The notes below the pieces were generated by a model. That model made no database searches. It saw only the letters and a program-made list of their open reading frames with translations, and was not told the DNA's origin. The position numbers and the translations under genes were made by a program. Below are positions 21,901 through 28,700 of a stretch of DNA of 64,000 nt, piece by piece. Position 1 is the stretch's first letter; each line of letters starts with the position of its first letter. The stretch is from Anisus vortex (lineage: Eukaryota; Mollusca; Gastropoda; Planorbidae). The stretch spans positions 12,025,652 to 12,089,651 of the forward strand of contig OX421507.1 in the NCBI GenBank assembly GCA_949126835.1, in the 5' to 3' direction.

Positions 21901-24837
21901 AGAACCCAGTTCGCACACATATACCAAATTCTCGTCCGAACCCCCCCCCCCCCCAGCCACTTGAGTTAACTACTTAAAATTCTACCAAAGGGAGATAAAT
22001 TCCCCCACTCAGCAGGACGTCTGTATAAATTGTCTTTCATCTAGACCTCTCTCCCCCCCCCCTTTTCCGCCCTCGCAACCCCGACCCCCAATCCATTTTT
22101 GGCTCCAATAAGCTTTTCTTATGCAAATGTATATTCAATCTAGCCAATGAGAATAGGATGTAATTAAATGTAAGCCAACCAAATTAACCTTGGGTCAGGT
22201 GACTAGTGTCCACGGAAAAGCCCGCCCAACTAAACTAAGGCAGATCTCTCCCAGCTCCCGAGCTAGATACATCGTTTTGGTCTAGCTCCCAAATTGTTAC
22301 TCGGACTTGCAGATACTTAGCCAGTAATCGTAATTCCCTCATTATAGTTACGTAGCCTAACCTTGGATTCCGTAACAACACAGTATATTGAGTGTTAGAC
22401 GTTCCTGTGCATATATCTCAAGCATTGTATCTCCCCTGCATGTTAGTATGTGTATCTCATCATTGGATATTGAATTTGAATCATAAATAAACACCTGAAA
22501 CGTAACCAGAGACTTGCTTGCCTAACTTAGAACTGTCTGTCTGTGTGTGTTTAATAACATCTAAGCGAGCCAGTAGAGAACAAATAAATATTCCAGGTCA
22601 ACTACAGCATCGGCACCTCATATCTCTAAGACAACCAGCCATTATTACCCCCCTCTCAATTGCCACATCGTGACAGCAGGGATATATAATTACGCAAGAT
22701 AATTAATTGCAATTTGGATGCTCTTTTTGCGGATATTATTTCTTAATTAATTTAACAAATTTCAAAATCAAAATGTTCTGATTCTATAAAATGTTGTTGT
22801 GGTTTAGGAATAATAAAAAAAATAAAAACCATGAACTCGTTTTTAGTTAATAGTGGATATTTTCTAGCTTGTTGTGTACATTTCAGCCAGTAGTTTCAAA
22901 CAGAGAGGTTGTGTTGAGATGCCCTTTGAAACTCACGGAGGAGAAGACGTGGCCATTTACGCTAAAGGTTGTGGCATTTATTTAGTTAGTTAGTTAGTTA
23001 GTTATTTTTGTCCATTGGCTTTCACTACGAATTTTGTTTTTATTGGCTTTCATAGAAAAATAAAACAAAAGCGTAGGAACATCTCTTTTCCAACAAAAAA
23101 TTGAGGTGTATAAAACTAGTTTCCCATAATCATTTAGTATTAATTGTTCATTTATTTTTTAAAAAAAATATATTGTTATGCAATGGTTGAAAAGTAAGAA
23201 GAAAATTAATTATATATATATAATATATATTGAACAAACTGAAATGCTTTTGCAAACATGTCTATCAACAAGGAAACCAAATGTCTTTTCCCTTGCATCA
23301 CACACAAACACCACGCACACAAAACCAAATGTCTTTTCCCTTGCATCACACACAAACACCACGCACACAAACCAAATGTCTTTTCCCTTGCATCACACAC
23401 AAACACCACGCACACAAAACCAAATGTCTTTTCCCTTGCATCACACACAAACACCACGCACACAAAACCAAATGTCTTTTCCCTTGCATCACACACAAAC
23501 ACCACGCACACAAAACCAAATGTCTTTTCCCTTGCATCACACACAAACACCACGCACACAAACCAAATGTCTTTTCCCTTGCATCACACACAAACACCAC
23601 GCACACAAAACCAAATGTCTTTTCCCTTGCATCACACACAAACACCACGCACACAAAACCAAATGTCTTTTCCCTTGCATCACACACAAACACCACGCAC
23701 ACAAAACCAAATGTCTTTTCCCTTGCATCACACACAAACACCACGCACACAAAACCAAATGTCTTTTCCCTTGCATCACACACAAACACCACGCACACAA
23801 ACCAAATGTCTTTTCCCTTGCATCACACACAAACACCACGCACACAAAACCAAATGTCTTTTCCCTTGCATCACACACAAACACCACGCACACAAAACCA
23901 AATGTCTATTCCCTTGCATCACACACAAACACCACGCACACAAAACCAAATGTCTTTTCCCTTGCATCACACACAAACACCACGCACACAAAACCAAATG
24001 TCTTTTCCCTTGCATCACACACAAACACCACGCACACAAAACCAAATGTCTTTTCCCTTGCATCACACACAAACACCACGCACACAAAACCAAATGTCTA
24101 TTCCCTTGCATCACACACAAACACCACGCACACAAAACCAAATGTCTTTTCCCTTGCATCACACACAAACACCACGCACACAAAACCAAATGTCTTTTCC
24201 CTTGCATCACACACAAACACCACGCACACAAAACCACACAACTTTAAAAAAAAAAGCAAATAAAAATATTTTTATTTCAGGCGATCAGGTTTTATTATTT
24301 TGTACTGGGGCTGATCAATCCTGTCATAGGCCTCCCATGACTTTCAAAAGGGAAGGGGGTCACTTTATTAATTTTTATAGGGGCAACCAAAGGATGGCAG
24401 TCCTATCTGCACCTTGGGTCAGTCTTCACCGTCTGGTCCTGATTTAGCTACATTATCCCACTAGCAGTATAACAGTGACAGTACATTCATACATTAATTC
24501 CTGTTACACAAATAGTACAGTTATCAACGTTTTTTATTTGTGTATGTATACGTGCGCTTGCATTCGCAGTTTTTCATAACATTTGCAAATAGTATAATGA
24601 AATCCACATTTCATGTTTACAGGTCCAATGGCCCATATGTTCCAGGGCACAAGAGAACAGTCTTATATAGGTCATGTTCTAATGTATTCAGCCTGTCTAG
24701 GAGTGTACAAAGATAACTGTGACATGAATAAAAGAAATATGATGGCTGAGCCAAGTCACCCATGTAGTGCTGTCATCCCGATGTCATCAATGATGACATC
24801 TAGTGTTTTAGTTATACTCGCTTTACAAACTTGGTAA
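5104..24837 (+). CDS. ALP: Alkaline phosphatase gene, 3' six exons (span)
   Basis: Metal-dependent phosphomonoesterase, normally an extracellular, membrane-anchored homodimer that hydrolyses phosphate esters. Six exons (5104-5241, 5362-5439, 6220-6333, 16099-16218, 22887-22967, 24624-24837) join in frame. The joined product reads, in order, the EPTLTEMTEKAI helix, LEGGRIDQAHHE (Mg and Zn ligands), TADHSH (zinc ligands D and H), the ETHGGEDVAIYAKGPMAH segment (zinc ligand H), and a hydrophobic C-terminus resembling a GPI-attachment signal. About 247 residues are visible, roughly the C-terminal half of a usual 500-550 residue enzyme. The nucleophile serine region and signal peptide are not in view, so 5' exons should lie left of this window. 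All five introns are phase 1. About 18.9 kb of intron is largely transposon-derived. The reading frame is intact, so the gene is probably functional. Confidence 0.93.
5242..5247 (+). promoter_or_regulatory. GC-AG intron donor (AAG|GCAAGT)
   Basis: The exon must end at 5241 to keep E-G-G-R-I-D in frame with the next exon. The bases that follow are GCAAGT, the consensus for the minority GC-AG introns. The acceptor is CTTAG at 5357-5361, giving a 120-bp intron. No GT donor nearby preserves the motif. Confidence 0.85.
5362..5439 (+). CDS. ALP: Alkaline phosphatase exon (GGRIDQAHH metal site)
   Basis: Reads GGRIDQAHHENGAKKALEEL then VEFDSS. The aspartate and the second histidine of RIDQAHH are the zinc ligands in this family, and the preceding glutamate binds magnesium. 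Acceptor CTTAG precedes 5362 and donor GTAAGT follows 5439. The exon is 78 bp, phase 1 at both ends. Q-A replaces the H-G seen in mammalian enzymes, but neither of these positions is a metal ligand. Confidence 0.93.
5475..5862. repeat. Compound (TA)n-(GA)n-(GATA)n-(CATA)n microsatellite
   Basis: A TA run (5475-5518) passes into GA (5519-5546), then GATA repeats broken by CATA/TACA repeats (about 5684-5734), then GATA again. It lies in the 780-bp intron between exons two and three of the visible alkaline phosphatase gene. Long open frames over it are simple-repeat artefacts. Confidence 0.95.
6220..6333 (+). CDS. ALP: Alkaline phosphatase exon (TADHSH zinc site)
   Basis: Reads VSKVAELTSEDNTLLVVTAD, then HSHVFSIAGYPSRGNNILG. 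The D and H of TADHSH are zinc ligands in all alkaline phosphatases. Acceptor TTTGCACAG ends at 6219 and donor GTAAAA starts at 6334. The exon is 114 bp, phase 1 at both ends. The downstream intron is 9765 bp because of a nested hAT plus LINE insertion. Confidence 0.94.
7130..8986 (-). other. 3' UTR of the LINE
   Basis: No coding frame is seen between the ORF2 stop and the A-rich tail. The stretch holds two long G-runs (about 7548-7564 and 7632-7644) and a GC-richer patch at 8215-8330. It is an unusually long 3' UTR for a LINE, and its limits depend on the inferred insertion junction at about 7115. Confidence 0.6.
8987..12340 (-). CDS. LINE ORF2: endonuclease and reverse transcriptase
   Basis: 1117 residues from a true ATG. 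The N-terminal APE endonuclease (about residues 1-240) shows TLNIHSLRN, FLQET, LVNIYAPT, GGDFNYTHDELDR, SRLDRVYV and EYTDHKAVLV. The reverse transcriptase (about 450-760) shows DKSPGPDGLTSEFY, RPISLLNTDYKILTKIL, SIDQEKAFDRVDH, RQGCPLSPLLYALCLEPLL and the catalytic AYADDTTF near residue 687. The C-terminus has a cysteine-histidine cluster, CKMCTSHTQENEEHIYLTC. The product nicks target DNA and copies the element RNA into the break (target-primed reverse transcription). The RPISLLNTDYKIL wording and ORF layout fit the L1/Tx1 group. The start lies 30 bases after the ORF1 stop. The frame is unbroken. Confidence 0.93.
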   Translation of the reverse strand: MADITIVTLNIHSLRNKQKYLVHLARKHKPDFIFLQETNINKQFTADRYITEMGFRDSIFSLGTFARGTAIIQTSDKYKVTHKHKDNQGRLTIIRIENSNNKYTLVNIYAPTQNTEKPAFFDNLNDILNTTYQHDKLIIGGDFNYTHDELDRVNTLNKNKQSSHWLDNTFTTFSLVDAYRKIYPLGQDTTFAYNAHPVKSRLDRVYVPDGDTVARVSHLGETLEYTDHKAVLVSVTTAAWSRHRHTGSPHWKFNNSLLKSEFYTKTIQTLIENTIDISTLDQQTDMGETWTVLKHSIKHLTQIISKYINTQLRETEQHLKQQLDTLPEDTLEAHTMKAQLTEIQEHKYMGAQTRCRTRGMLEGPNKVFLTLEQNTQRRRMIARIQDSLGTIHTGNVAIANTFKEHFIHIYSKEHTDDREQDDILTYCKHLPDEDKTLLETPITVQDIKLAIDKLKLDKSPGPDGLTSEFYKFFSPQLVPLLSLMYTHAYTKGALPQMFSEAYITVLEKNPDDRISVGGYRPISLLNTDYKILTKILVNKLQPYLHTLLHENQFCGIPGRNIETLNHTIRDIIIYTHIKNTQAALLSIDQEKAFDRVDHGYLFKVLRKNNVGNQIEGWVRLLYASPCSRILVNHTLTSPFPIERSVRQGCPLSPLLYALCLEPLLEKVRTDAGITGISMPGGQVLKVQAYADDTTFTVTSEKDIKKILEHFKTFNAASGGKININKSNIMGLGAWKRKEHFPSNIQNKTKIKITGIVWHNNPNTYNTEQYNGLLQTTDNIINMYTHVSHTIFGRSAIVNTLIIPKIIYIASVTEPPPHFITNMNKKIRAFLFKSTIRSIHHNTLIQNKRDGGIGLQDIKTKIQALRLKYIGQIVRTPDKLPLAMYFYGLKLNKLIPIQNNTPHYFGNFSSSFYKSVTRILHNNEHLIHSKTKNIYISLITRVQIPLHTRIKWGRQLGITDFHDTFISLHNKHIAPQSKEISYRLLFNMTPTLDRKKQNTRNTPICKMCTSHTQENEEHIYLTCPAIIPTKQTLKLIIDTTTQSDIDIDLAITLFKIPRLRNKTKHTLNLITLAEYKQHIWKTYLKTRFDQKHYPPHIIEDIFRQKLETHLDKHQPPTL
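12371..13573 (-). CDS. LINE ORF1: gag-like RNA-binding protein
   Basis: 400 residues from the ATG at 13573; an upstream TTG codon would add only three residues and is not a likely start. One CCHC zinc knuckle, CYKCGLNTHWPNQC (C-x2-C-x4-H-x4-C), lies near residues 181-194, after a folded domain of about 180 residues. The C-terminal half is rich in serine, proline and lysine and probably disordered. Gag-like ORF1 proteins of this type bind element RNA and form the ribonucleoprotein with ORF2. It is followed after 30 bases by ORF2, so the two are probably translated from one transcript. No damage is seen. Confidence 0.88.
   Translation of the reverse strand: MATVSFAVGKKDLEGGLVHAPDTLGLNLSGLEARRVSLATLMATLKLSGQSALAIYRFENPLLWFLKTTQQEYDRLVNKTFGTDQTFTVSVLPLETEKVKVIFHWLSANITVTKVTEMFQALSEPGTTPQVQRLSGAADKWGGFITPKKGVELPHYLNLTYEGDPRTYKVLVTVPGRRQNCYKCGLNTHWPNQCKKTIRSYAAVVTAATVTSKPAPVSTPPLAAAKGAPGKTIVDDDGYTLVTGKSKNNNTNSLPLSLLETGIVPKSPSMNKTVGSPKMPPNEESQKTTPLSSTPSTPLSPNKTPTKSPNKIPPLMSVWEVPQAKKRQYEESDESPKSLPSSPSKRSAESSRKKLFHFSAESPISSLNSETYINDQTEEMDLIKSPLPLVIDEDDKDDKQ
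15395..15690 (+). mobile_element. tRNA-derived SINE remnant (SINE family 1)
   Basis: The part GGCGGCTCGGCATTGTGCTAG through CTATGAATCAATTTGGTCCGTCGGG (about 15538-15645) matches by eye the SINE at 36235-36475 (reverse strand) and the copy at 62405-62595. The tail is T-rich. The 5' tRNA-like part is not clear here, so this is a 3' fragment directly beside the hAT element. Confidence 0.6.
15715..15960. repeat. Degenerate TGTA/GGAT simple repeats
   Basis: Imperfect TGTATGTAGG and GGATGGATGG runs lie in alkaline phosphatase intron 3 near its 3' end. No coding signal is seen. Confidence 0.7.
16099..16218 (+). CDS. ALP: Alkaline phosphatase exon (VDIWEVDSTPADKMPYTTL)
   Basis: Reads VVDIWEVDSTPADKMPYTTL, then GYLNGPNNGRQNLTGVDTT. 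It corresponds to the family segment where the enzyme asks for a ...D.KP(F/Y)T...Y.NGPG pattern between the TADHSH and ETHGGED sites. Acceptor TTTCATTTAG ends at 16098 and donor GTAAGC starts at 16219. The exon is 120 bp, phase 1 at both ends. One potential N-glycosylation site (NLT) is present. Confidence 0.92.
16240..16850. other. Intron 4 left part; repeat-like words, no gene
   Basis: Imperfect copies of a CCTGATTTAACAAAAT word occur at 16289-16340, resembling the ends of some pogo/Tigger-like DNA transposons, but no matching partner end was found. A G-run is at 16511-16522. A short + frame at 16560-16700 (VKKMIIRWEAHLVKNLAIE) has no family I can name. Confidence 0.3.
16856..18151 (+). repeat. 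5' LTR
   Basis: Starts TGTCACGATTCTGG and ends CCACATCGTGACA (TG...CA termini with short inverted repeat TGTCACGAT/ATCGTGACA). A short reading frame at 17131-17370 is repeated in both LTRs and has no domain. AATAAACACC near 17960 may be the polyadenylation signal. Confidence 0.94.
18152..19141 (+). other. Leader of the intron-4 LTR element with CCTACGC tandem repeats
   Basis: A candidate primer-binding site, TGGGACCTCGTATCCGGG, begins at 18155, three bases after the LTR; the tRNA was not identified. From about 18357 to 18560 lies a degenerate tandem repeat of CAGCCTACGCTCACGCCACCC. No gene precedes the gag ATG. Confidence 0.7.
19142..21217 (+). CDS. Gag-protease-RNase H fragment fusion of LTR element
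   Basis: 691 residues from ATG in context CTATGGC. Residues 1-120 form a charged coiled coil with three perfect copies of a ten-residue repeat (AREERAEQV type). Residues about 140-320 are a gag/retrotransposon-gag domain (PRLEQFDIYLRRF, YQKKFRSSTLRPGENYTQF, LLKWVELGNIEQSFDG). A proline-histidine-rich linker follows. The aspartic protease has CTYDSG as its active-site D-S-G near residue 502 and DILLGRPIV as the second motif. From about residue 610 the sequence jumps to the RT-RNase H connection (LRQTLCEFSNYQNTLIPNFRKIARPLFRLL) and ends shortly after. Integrase and reverse transcriptase are absent. Gag is clearly homologous to the gag at 56053-57297. Confidence 0.9.
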   Translation: MAEGVLLRKQLREEAIAIGYIDSDITKYVVEQVAAHEAKTERLRLEQVAREERAEQVAREERAEQVAREERAEQLKREDRLRAEQLAREERVREENRLDEEARRTHEFRLAELAASTRPPDNSDNPNSPSSFSSANPRNHPLPRHASLWTEVHDPRLEQFDIYLRRFSDCMELNEVPPELHCRILVSTLRGEDYDAYCKLAPEDRESCVALKNALLNRHQLHSSHYQKKFRSSTLRPGENYTQFAERIQSYLLKWVELGNIEQSFDGMVTLVMTEQIESQMTPKLRAFLIQQGITGLNPSLQGADRFLQSNLVESSHPREKSLSHPASRQENGRSSRPPGHLSRPGHPQSPWNNWDNHRTNPPPQSTAPQPHTPHHGRPRPHNAHRDHRHTRPTPQLAHDRNRRDPTPYLAAGAFYTTTDPVDPAQDSTNGLATHELETPSYPSHLAPEQEPADQGRDQYSSSDYDRGHHVFSISSADKHNQFPRSYVDEIVRINGRFASCTYDSGLSFEALVTQSKIDPRDYTGRYVRLQGPSHNSPIQQLPTALVNLSSALFTGPIEAAVIEGLQVDILLGRPIVGKQTHCLPTPATYGSPRPTPNQTPLPHPMSIKDKLRHARLPTTRLELRQTLCEFSNYQNTLIPNFRKIARPLFRLLNAPTSFPLSWDKPATNAFDTLQLCLGQNPFRHTRHSGH
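21382..22675 (+). repeat. 3' LTR
   Basis: Near-identical to 16856-18151. Differences seen are a T/G change near 21660, one base lost near 22508 and C-run lengths. No convincing polypurine tract precedes it (GGGTGAGT only), which may reflect the internal deletion or another initiation signal. Confidence 0.94.
22887..22967 (+). CDS. ALP: Alkaline phosphatase exon (ETHGGED zinc site)
   Basis: Reads SSFKQRGCVEMPFETHGGED, then VAIYAKG across the junction. The histidine of ETHGGED is the third ligand of zinc site 1. Acceptor TTTCAG ends at 22886. The donor is AAG|GTTGTG, weaker than the others. The exon is 81 bp, phase 1 at both ends. Confidence 0.92.
23276..24236. repeat. 47/48-bp minisatellite, about 20 copies
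   Basis: The unit AAACCAAATGTCTTTTCCC followed by TTGCATCACACACAAACACC and ACGCACAC repeats about 20 times. Most units are 48 bp and a few are 47 bp (one A fewer). Two units carry CTATTCCC instead of CTTTTCCC. Because 48 is divisible by three, long open frames run through it on both strands; these are artefacts. It lies in alkaline phosphatase intron 5. Confidence 0.97.
24238..24623. other. Rest of intron 5, nothing recognised
   Basis: Non-coding by appearance, with an A-run at its start and no repeat family identified. Confidence 0.4.
24624..24837 (+). CDS. ALP: Alkaline phosphatase terminal exon with GPI-like tail
   Basis: Reads GPMAHMFQGTREQSYIGHVL, then MYSACLGVYKDNCDMNKRN, then a linker and a hydrophobic C-terminus (MTSSVLVILALQTW, stop TAA at 24835-24837). 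GPMAH and the EQ.Y..HV..Y.AC segment are hallmarks of the end of the catalytic domain. The short hydrophobic tail after a serine-rich stretch (PCSAVIPMSSMMTSS) fits a GPI-attachment signal, with a likely small-residue cleavage site in the serine stretch (inference). Acceptor TTTACAG ends at 24623. Confidence 0.93.
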
Positions 24838-25405
24838 AATATATATATATATATTCTGAATACGTACATATTTTTTTGTTTCACTTATTATTTCTAATGA
24901 ATTTGGAATTTTTACAAAGAACGTGACTTTTTGGCGCCGGCTGTATTTTGGCACCGAATGTTTTGGCGTCTAGTGTGTGTGTGGGGGGGGGGGCGTTTTC
25001 GAAGACACGTAGTGTATTGATTTAGGTTCATAGTCTTACGGGATCTGTGATTTATTGGACATTGATTGGTCATGATTGCAGTGGGTTGCACCAACGACTA
25101 TGTTGAGCCAACCCATCGAAGGTTGCAATCCCACATTCGGGGATCAATCCGCACAAAAAGCTAGATGACAAGAGTTTCCAAAAGTTCTTGAATTAGTTCA
25201 AGGGCAATGTCTAGGTGGAGACCAGACACATGTAAAGCACACAAAGTACCGGTATGTGGAAGCGGATTGCAGAATCGGTACATTCGTTCAAACATACAGC
25301 GGTAAAAACAGTGCGGTATATAACTAATAGGACTATCTCATAGTGTGTTGTTGTTATTTTTTTATGGAACATAAAAAGCTTTGACAAGAATTGTGAATAT
25401 TATAA
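24838..25405. other. 3' flank of the alkaline phosphatase gene
   Basis: TA repeat at 24838-24856 and a G-run near 24982. Three TTTTGGCG or TTTTGGCACC words occur at 24930-24970. No clear AATAAA signal is seen close to the stop codon, so the 3' UTR end is not fixed. No gene was recognised. Confidence 0.4.
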
Positions 25406-25412
25406 ACTGGGT

Positions 25413-25454
25413 TGATCGATGATGATGATGATGATGATGATGAATATGATAATG

Positions 25455-25486
<32 letters not shown>

Positions 25487-25690
25487 GATGAAGATGATGG
25501 TGATGCTTATCCATCAGTTACGACGAAGTCCATCCTCTGACAAAGTCATAATTGATGGTTGGTCCGGAGATGGCTGATAAGGCCTATTTTTGCCCGAAAG
25601 TGTTGGCCGCATTTGGAGCACGGATGCGTGGCTTGATCACCAGCGGTAACGGAGCTGGCTTTGCTGGATCTGCTGCGGTGTCGCTTTTCC
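25413..25690 (-). pseudogene. LINE ORF2 C-terminal fragment with (ATC)n tail
   Basis: The minus strand reads CSKCGQHFRAKIGLISHLRT, then NHQL and a stop. This is the C2H2-like finger that closes ORF2 of many invertebrate LINEs. It is followed by a GAT/ATC simple repeat (25413-25505 on the + strand), the kind of short-repeat 3' tail typical of RTE- and CR1-like elements. It is a 5'-truncated copy; the upstream part was not found. Confidence 0.7.
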
Positions 25691-25699
25691 ATTCATTAA

Positions 25700-26184
25700 C
25701 ATACGCATGAACAAAATATTATAAATTTTCACCATTTTCTTTATCTAAGTCTACAAATCTACAAGTCCGTGAAAACGTCCTTCTTTCCCACGCGTGCCTG
25801 GACGGCGGCGTCAAAACGTTCTGCTTTGGAATTAATTTATAATGTAAGAAATTAAAGAAAAAAAATAATGTATCAAATGCACAATTAGAAGTAGTAGAAT
25901 AAACCGTTAGTTGTAACGTGTGTGTAGAAGCCTATATATTTAAAATGCAAATATCTATGGGATTGTTCTAATTACATTTATGTCGCTGTTTTGTTTTACA
26001 ATAAATTTTCTGTTGGGTAAAAGGAGGCTAAGAAATCGCACGATATTCTGGTTGGAAATCTATTACAAAGGCCTACAATACATTGGCGTATACTGGGACG
26101 ATGCTGATAGAGACTGTCACCAAAAAAAATGGGTCAAGTCTGGCACAAAAAGTGTTAATCTCAGATAATGCGAGTCACAAAATT
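25700..26184. other. No recognised gene
   Basis: AT-rich unique-looking sequence. A 62-residue + frame at 25980-26168 has no family motif. Confidence 0.35.
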
Positions 26185-26946
26185 TGACAATCACGGCAAG
26201 TGTCTGTCAAACAATGTGTCAATTAGCGCAAATGTCTGTCAAACAATGTGTCAACTAGCGCAAATGTCTGTCAAACAATGTGTCAATTAGCGCAAATGTC
26301 TGTCAAACAATGTGTCAAATAGCGCAAATGCCTGTCAAACAATGTGTCACAAAATTTGACAATCACGGCAAGTGTCTGTCAAACAATGTGTCAATTAGCG
26401 CAAATGTCTGTCAAACAATGTGTCAATTAGCACAAATGCCTGTCAAACAATGTGTCAATTATGGCAAATTTCCTGTCAAACAATGTGTCAATTAGCGCAA
26501 ATGTCTGTCAAACAATGTGTCAATTAGCGCAAATGTTTGTCAAACAATGTGTCAATTAGGGCAAATGCCTGTCAAACAATGTGTCAATTAGCGTCAATAT
26601 CTGTCTAACAATGTGTCAATTAGCGCAAATGTCTGTCAAACAATGTGTCAATTAGCGCAAATGTCTGTCAAACAATGTGTCAATTAGCGCAAATGTCTGT
26701 AAAACAATGTGTCAATTAGCGCAAATGTCTGTCAAACAATGTGTCAAATAGCGCAAATGCCTATCAAACAATGTGTCAATTACGGCAAATGCCTGTCAAA
26801 CAATGTGTCAATTAGCGCAAATGTCTGTCAAACAATGTGTCAAATAGCGCAAATGCCTGTCAAACAATGTGTCAATTACGGCAAATGCCTGTCAAACAAT
26901 GTGTCAATTAGCGCACATGTCTGTCAAACAATGTGTCAATTAGCGC
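26185..26946. repeat. 32-bp minisatellite (left part)
   Basis: Units of the form TTAGCGCAAATGTCTGTC followed by AAACAATGTGTCAA repeat about every 32 bp with many point variants (TGCCTGTC, TTACGGCAAA, AAATAGCGC). The array continues at 28482 after an inserted element. Confidence 0.93.
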
Positions 26947-28481
26947 TAGAGACCGACCGAAACCAAATTTTTAGTTTCGGCCGAAAACGAAAACATACCG
27001 AATATTATACATTGACTTTCGGCCGAAACCGAAGCCAAACCAAAAGTTTAACTACAACTTCGGCCAAAACCGAAAAAAATAACGAAAATGCGAACTAAAT
27101 TTCAAAAGACTACACATTTATGTGTAATATTAACTAGTTTATGGGCACTCTATTTGAGTAAACCATTCTTTGGAGTTATTAAATAATCCGTTATTATTAT
27201 TTTCAGTCTTCTACTTCACATTAGGGATGTTAATATCCTTTTTTTTTCCTCACCACCTTTTTTGGTTCTAAATATCCGATTTTTTTCCCTATCTTCTGTT
27301 CCCCCTCTCCGCCCCCGGGCAAAGTAAGTTATAGTTTGGAAAAGACAAATTTGCATTGATTATAGTAAATAAAATAATACGAAGGACCATTGATCCTTAT
27401 AACGTGGTCTGGGCAAATCTTTGTTAAAAAAACATAGTTGATTTTGGATTAGCAGAAGTCAAAAGCTGTAGTAGTGTCATGAATTTAGACCTTTATAATT
27501 ATAATATAAATCAGTGGATGTTATATCTATATGTTACACACATTAGAAGAATATTTGTAGAATATAAATAAAATCCCAGATACATCTATCTAGGGTCGAC
27601 AGACGTCCGGCAAGAAAATTAAGTTTTTGAAAAGAACCTTACATGCTCTGGAAAGTTGTTTTTTTTTTAATTGCCCAAGTTGCTTCTCAATCTACATTAA
27701 ATAAAATGTTGGGTCAGTTTTACTAATATACAATTATTGACAGCTAATGTAATAAAACTGAACTGATTGTGGATTGTGAAACACTAAATATGTCATTCTT
27801 TTTGTCTCTCTATGTCCTCCTTTTGAAGTCCAAGTATCTCGCAACCTTACGTCTATCGGTCTGTTTGTCTGTTAAAGGAGCGTTCAGAATCAGTGTGGAA
27901 ATTCCATTTTTGTTAGTTTTCGAATACGTAGATCAAATGTCTGTACCGACGACTAGCATTAACATATGCATTATCTGTTGTATGCGCTTGTATCGCAAAT
28001 TCACAAGCAATATTCGGAATTCAAAAAAAAAAAAAAACTATAAGTCGCCTCTGACCAACGAGTGTTTGCAAGGAATATAATGTTAAGGAATTATTTTGTG
28101 CTAATAAAACAGGGTTTACAAATATTTCTTCAGATAAAAAGATAAATAAATCGTGTGACACCATTATGAATGATTTCCTCCCGAAATCCGGTTTTCGTTT
28201 AACATCCCACTTCACACAGAGTTAATTCGCAACAGTTTTAAGTAAATGAAAGTATCAATAAGTAGAGTAAGCTAGATGCATAGCGTAGCATTTTGAACTT
28301 TGAAAGTTAAAATAGATATTCGGCTGATGACCGAAAGTCAATATCAGTTTCGGCCGAAACCGTAAACAAACCAAAAACTAACATTTTGTCTTCGGCCGAA
28401 ACCGAATCCACGCCAAAAAAAGGGTTTTGCCTATTTTCGGCGCCGAAACCGAAGCCGAAACCGAATATCGGTCGGTCTCTA
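26947..28481. mobile_element. TIR element (family C, hAT-like) inserted in the minisatellite
   Basis: Ends TAGAGACCGACCGA (26947) and TCGGTCGGTCTCTA (ends 28481) are inverted repeats. The flanks ATTAGCGC (26939-26946) and ATTAGCGT (28482-28489) are a 7/8 match, consistent with an 8-bp duplication. However, the host is a repeat array, so the phase of the array itself also supplies this word. Both terminal 150-bp regions are full of TTCGGCCGAAACCGAA words, partly palindromic. The interior has no transposase frame, so it is non-autonomous. Confidence 0.82.
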
Positions 28482-28700
28482 ATTAGCGTGTTTGTCAAAC
28501 AATGTGTCAATTACGGCAAATGCCTGTCAAACAATGTGTCAATTAGCGACAATATCTGTCAAACAATGTGTCAATTAGCGCAAATGTCTGTCAAAGAATG
28601 TGTCATTTGGCGCAAGTGTCTCTCAAACAATGTGTCAATTAGCGCAAATGTCCGTCAAACAATGTGTTAGTTAGCGCAAGTGTCTATCAAACAATGCGGA
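28482..28700. repeat. 32-bp minisatellite (right part)
   Basis: Same unit as 26185-26946, about six more diverged copies, ending in AAACAATGCGG. Confidence 0.9.

Larger units (their letters stand above)
16856..22675 (+). mobile_element. LTR retrotransposon, internally deleted, near-identical LTRs
   Basis: Two LTRs of about 1295 bp (TGTCACG...GTGACA) flank a 3.2-kb interior with a 691-residue ORF. The 5-bp duplication GCAGG stands at 16851-16855 and 22676-22680. Gag and aspartic protease are present. Integrase and reverse transcriptase are missing, and only a piece of the RT/RNase H connection follows protease in the same frame. The LTRs differ by roughly two single-base changes plus C-run length, so the insertion is recent. 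Without its own polymerase it must have used another element's enzymes. It sits in sense orientation in alkaline phosphatase intron 4. Confidence 0.93.

Noticed and set aside
23206..24447. Long open frames of up to 405 codons on both strands
   Set aside because: They run through the 48-bp minisatellite; unit length divisible by three keeps every frame open.
26185..28700. CRISPR-like array of 32-bp repeats
   Set aside because: Units are contiguous variants without spacers, in an intron-bearing animal genome; it is a minisatellite.
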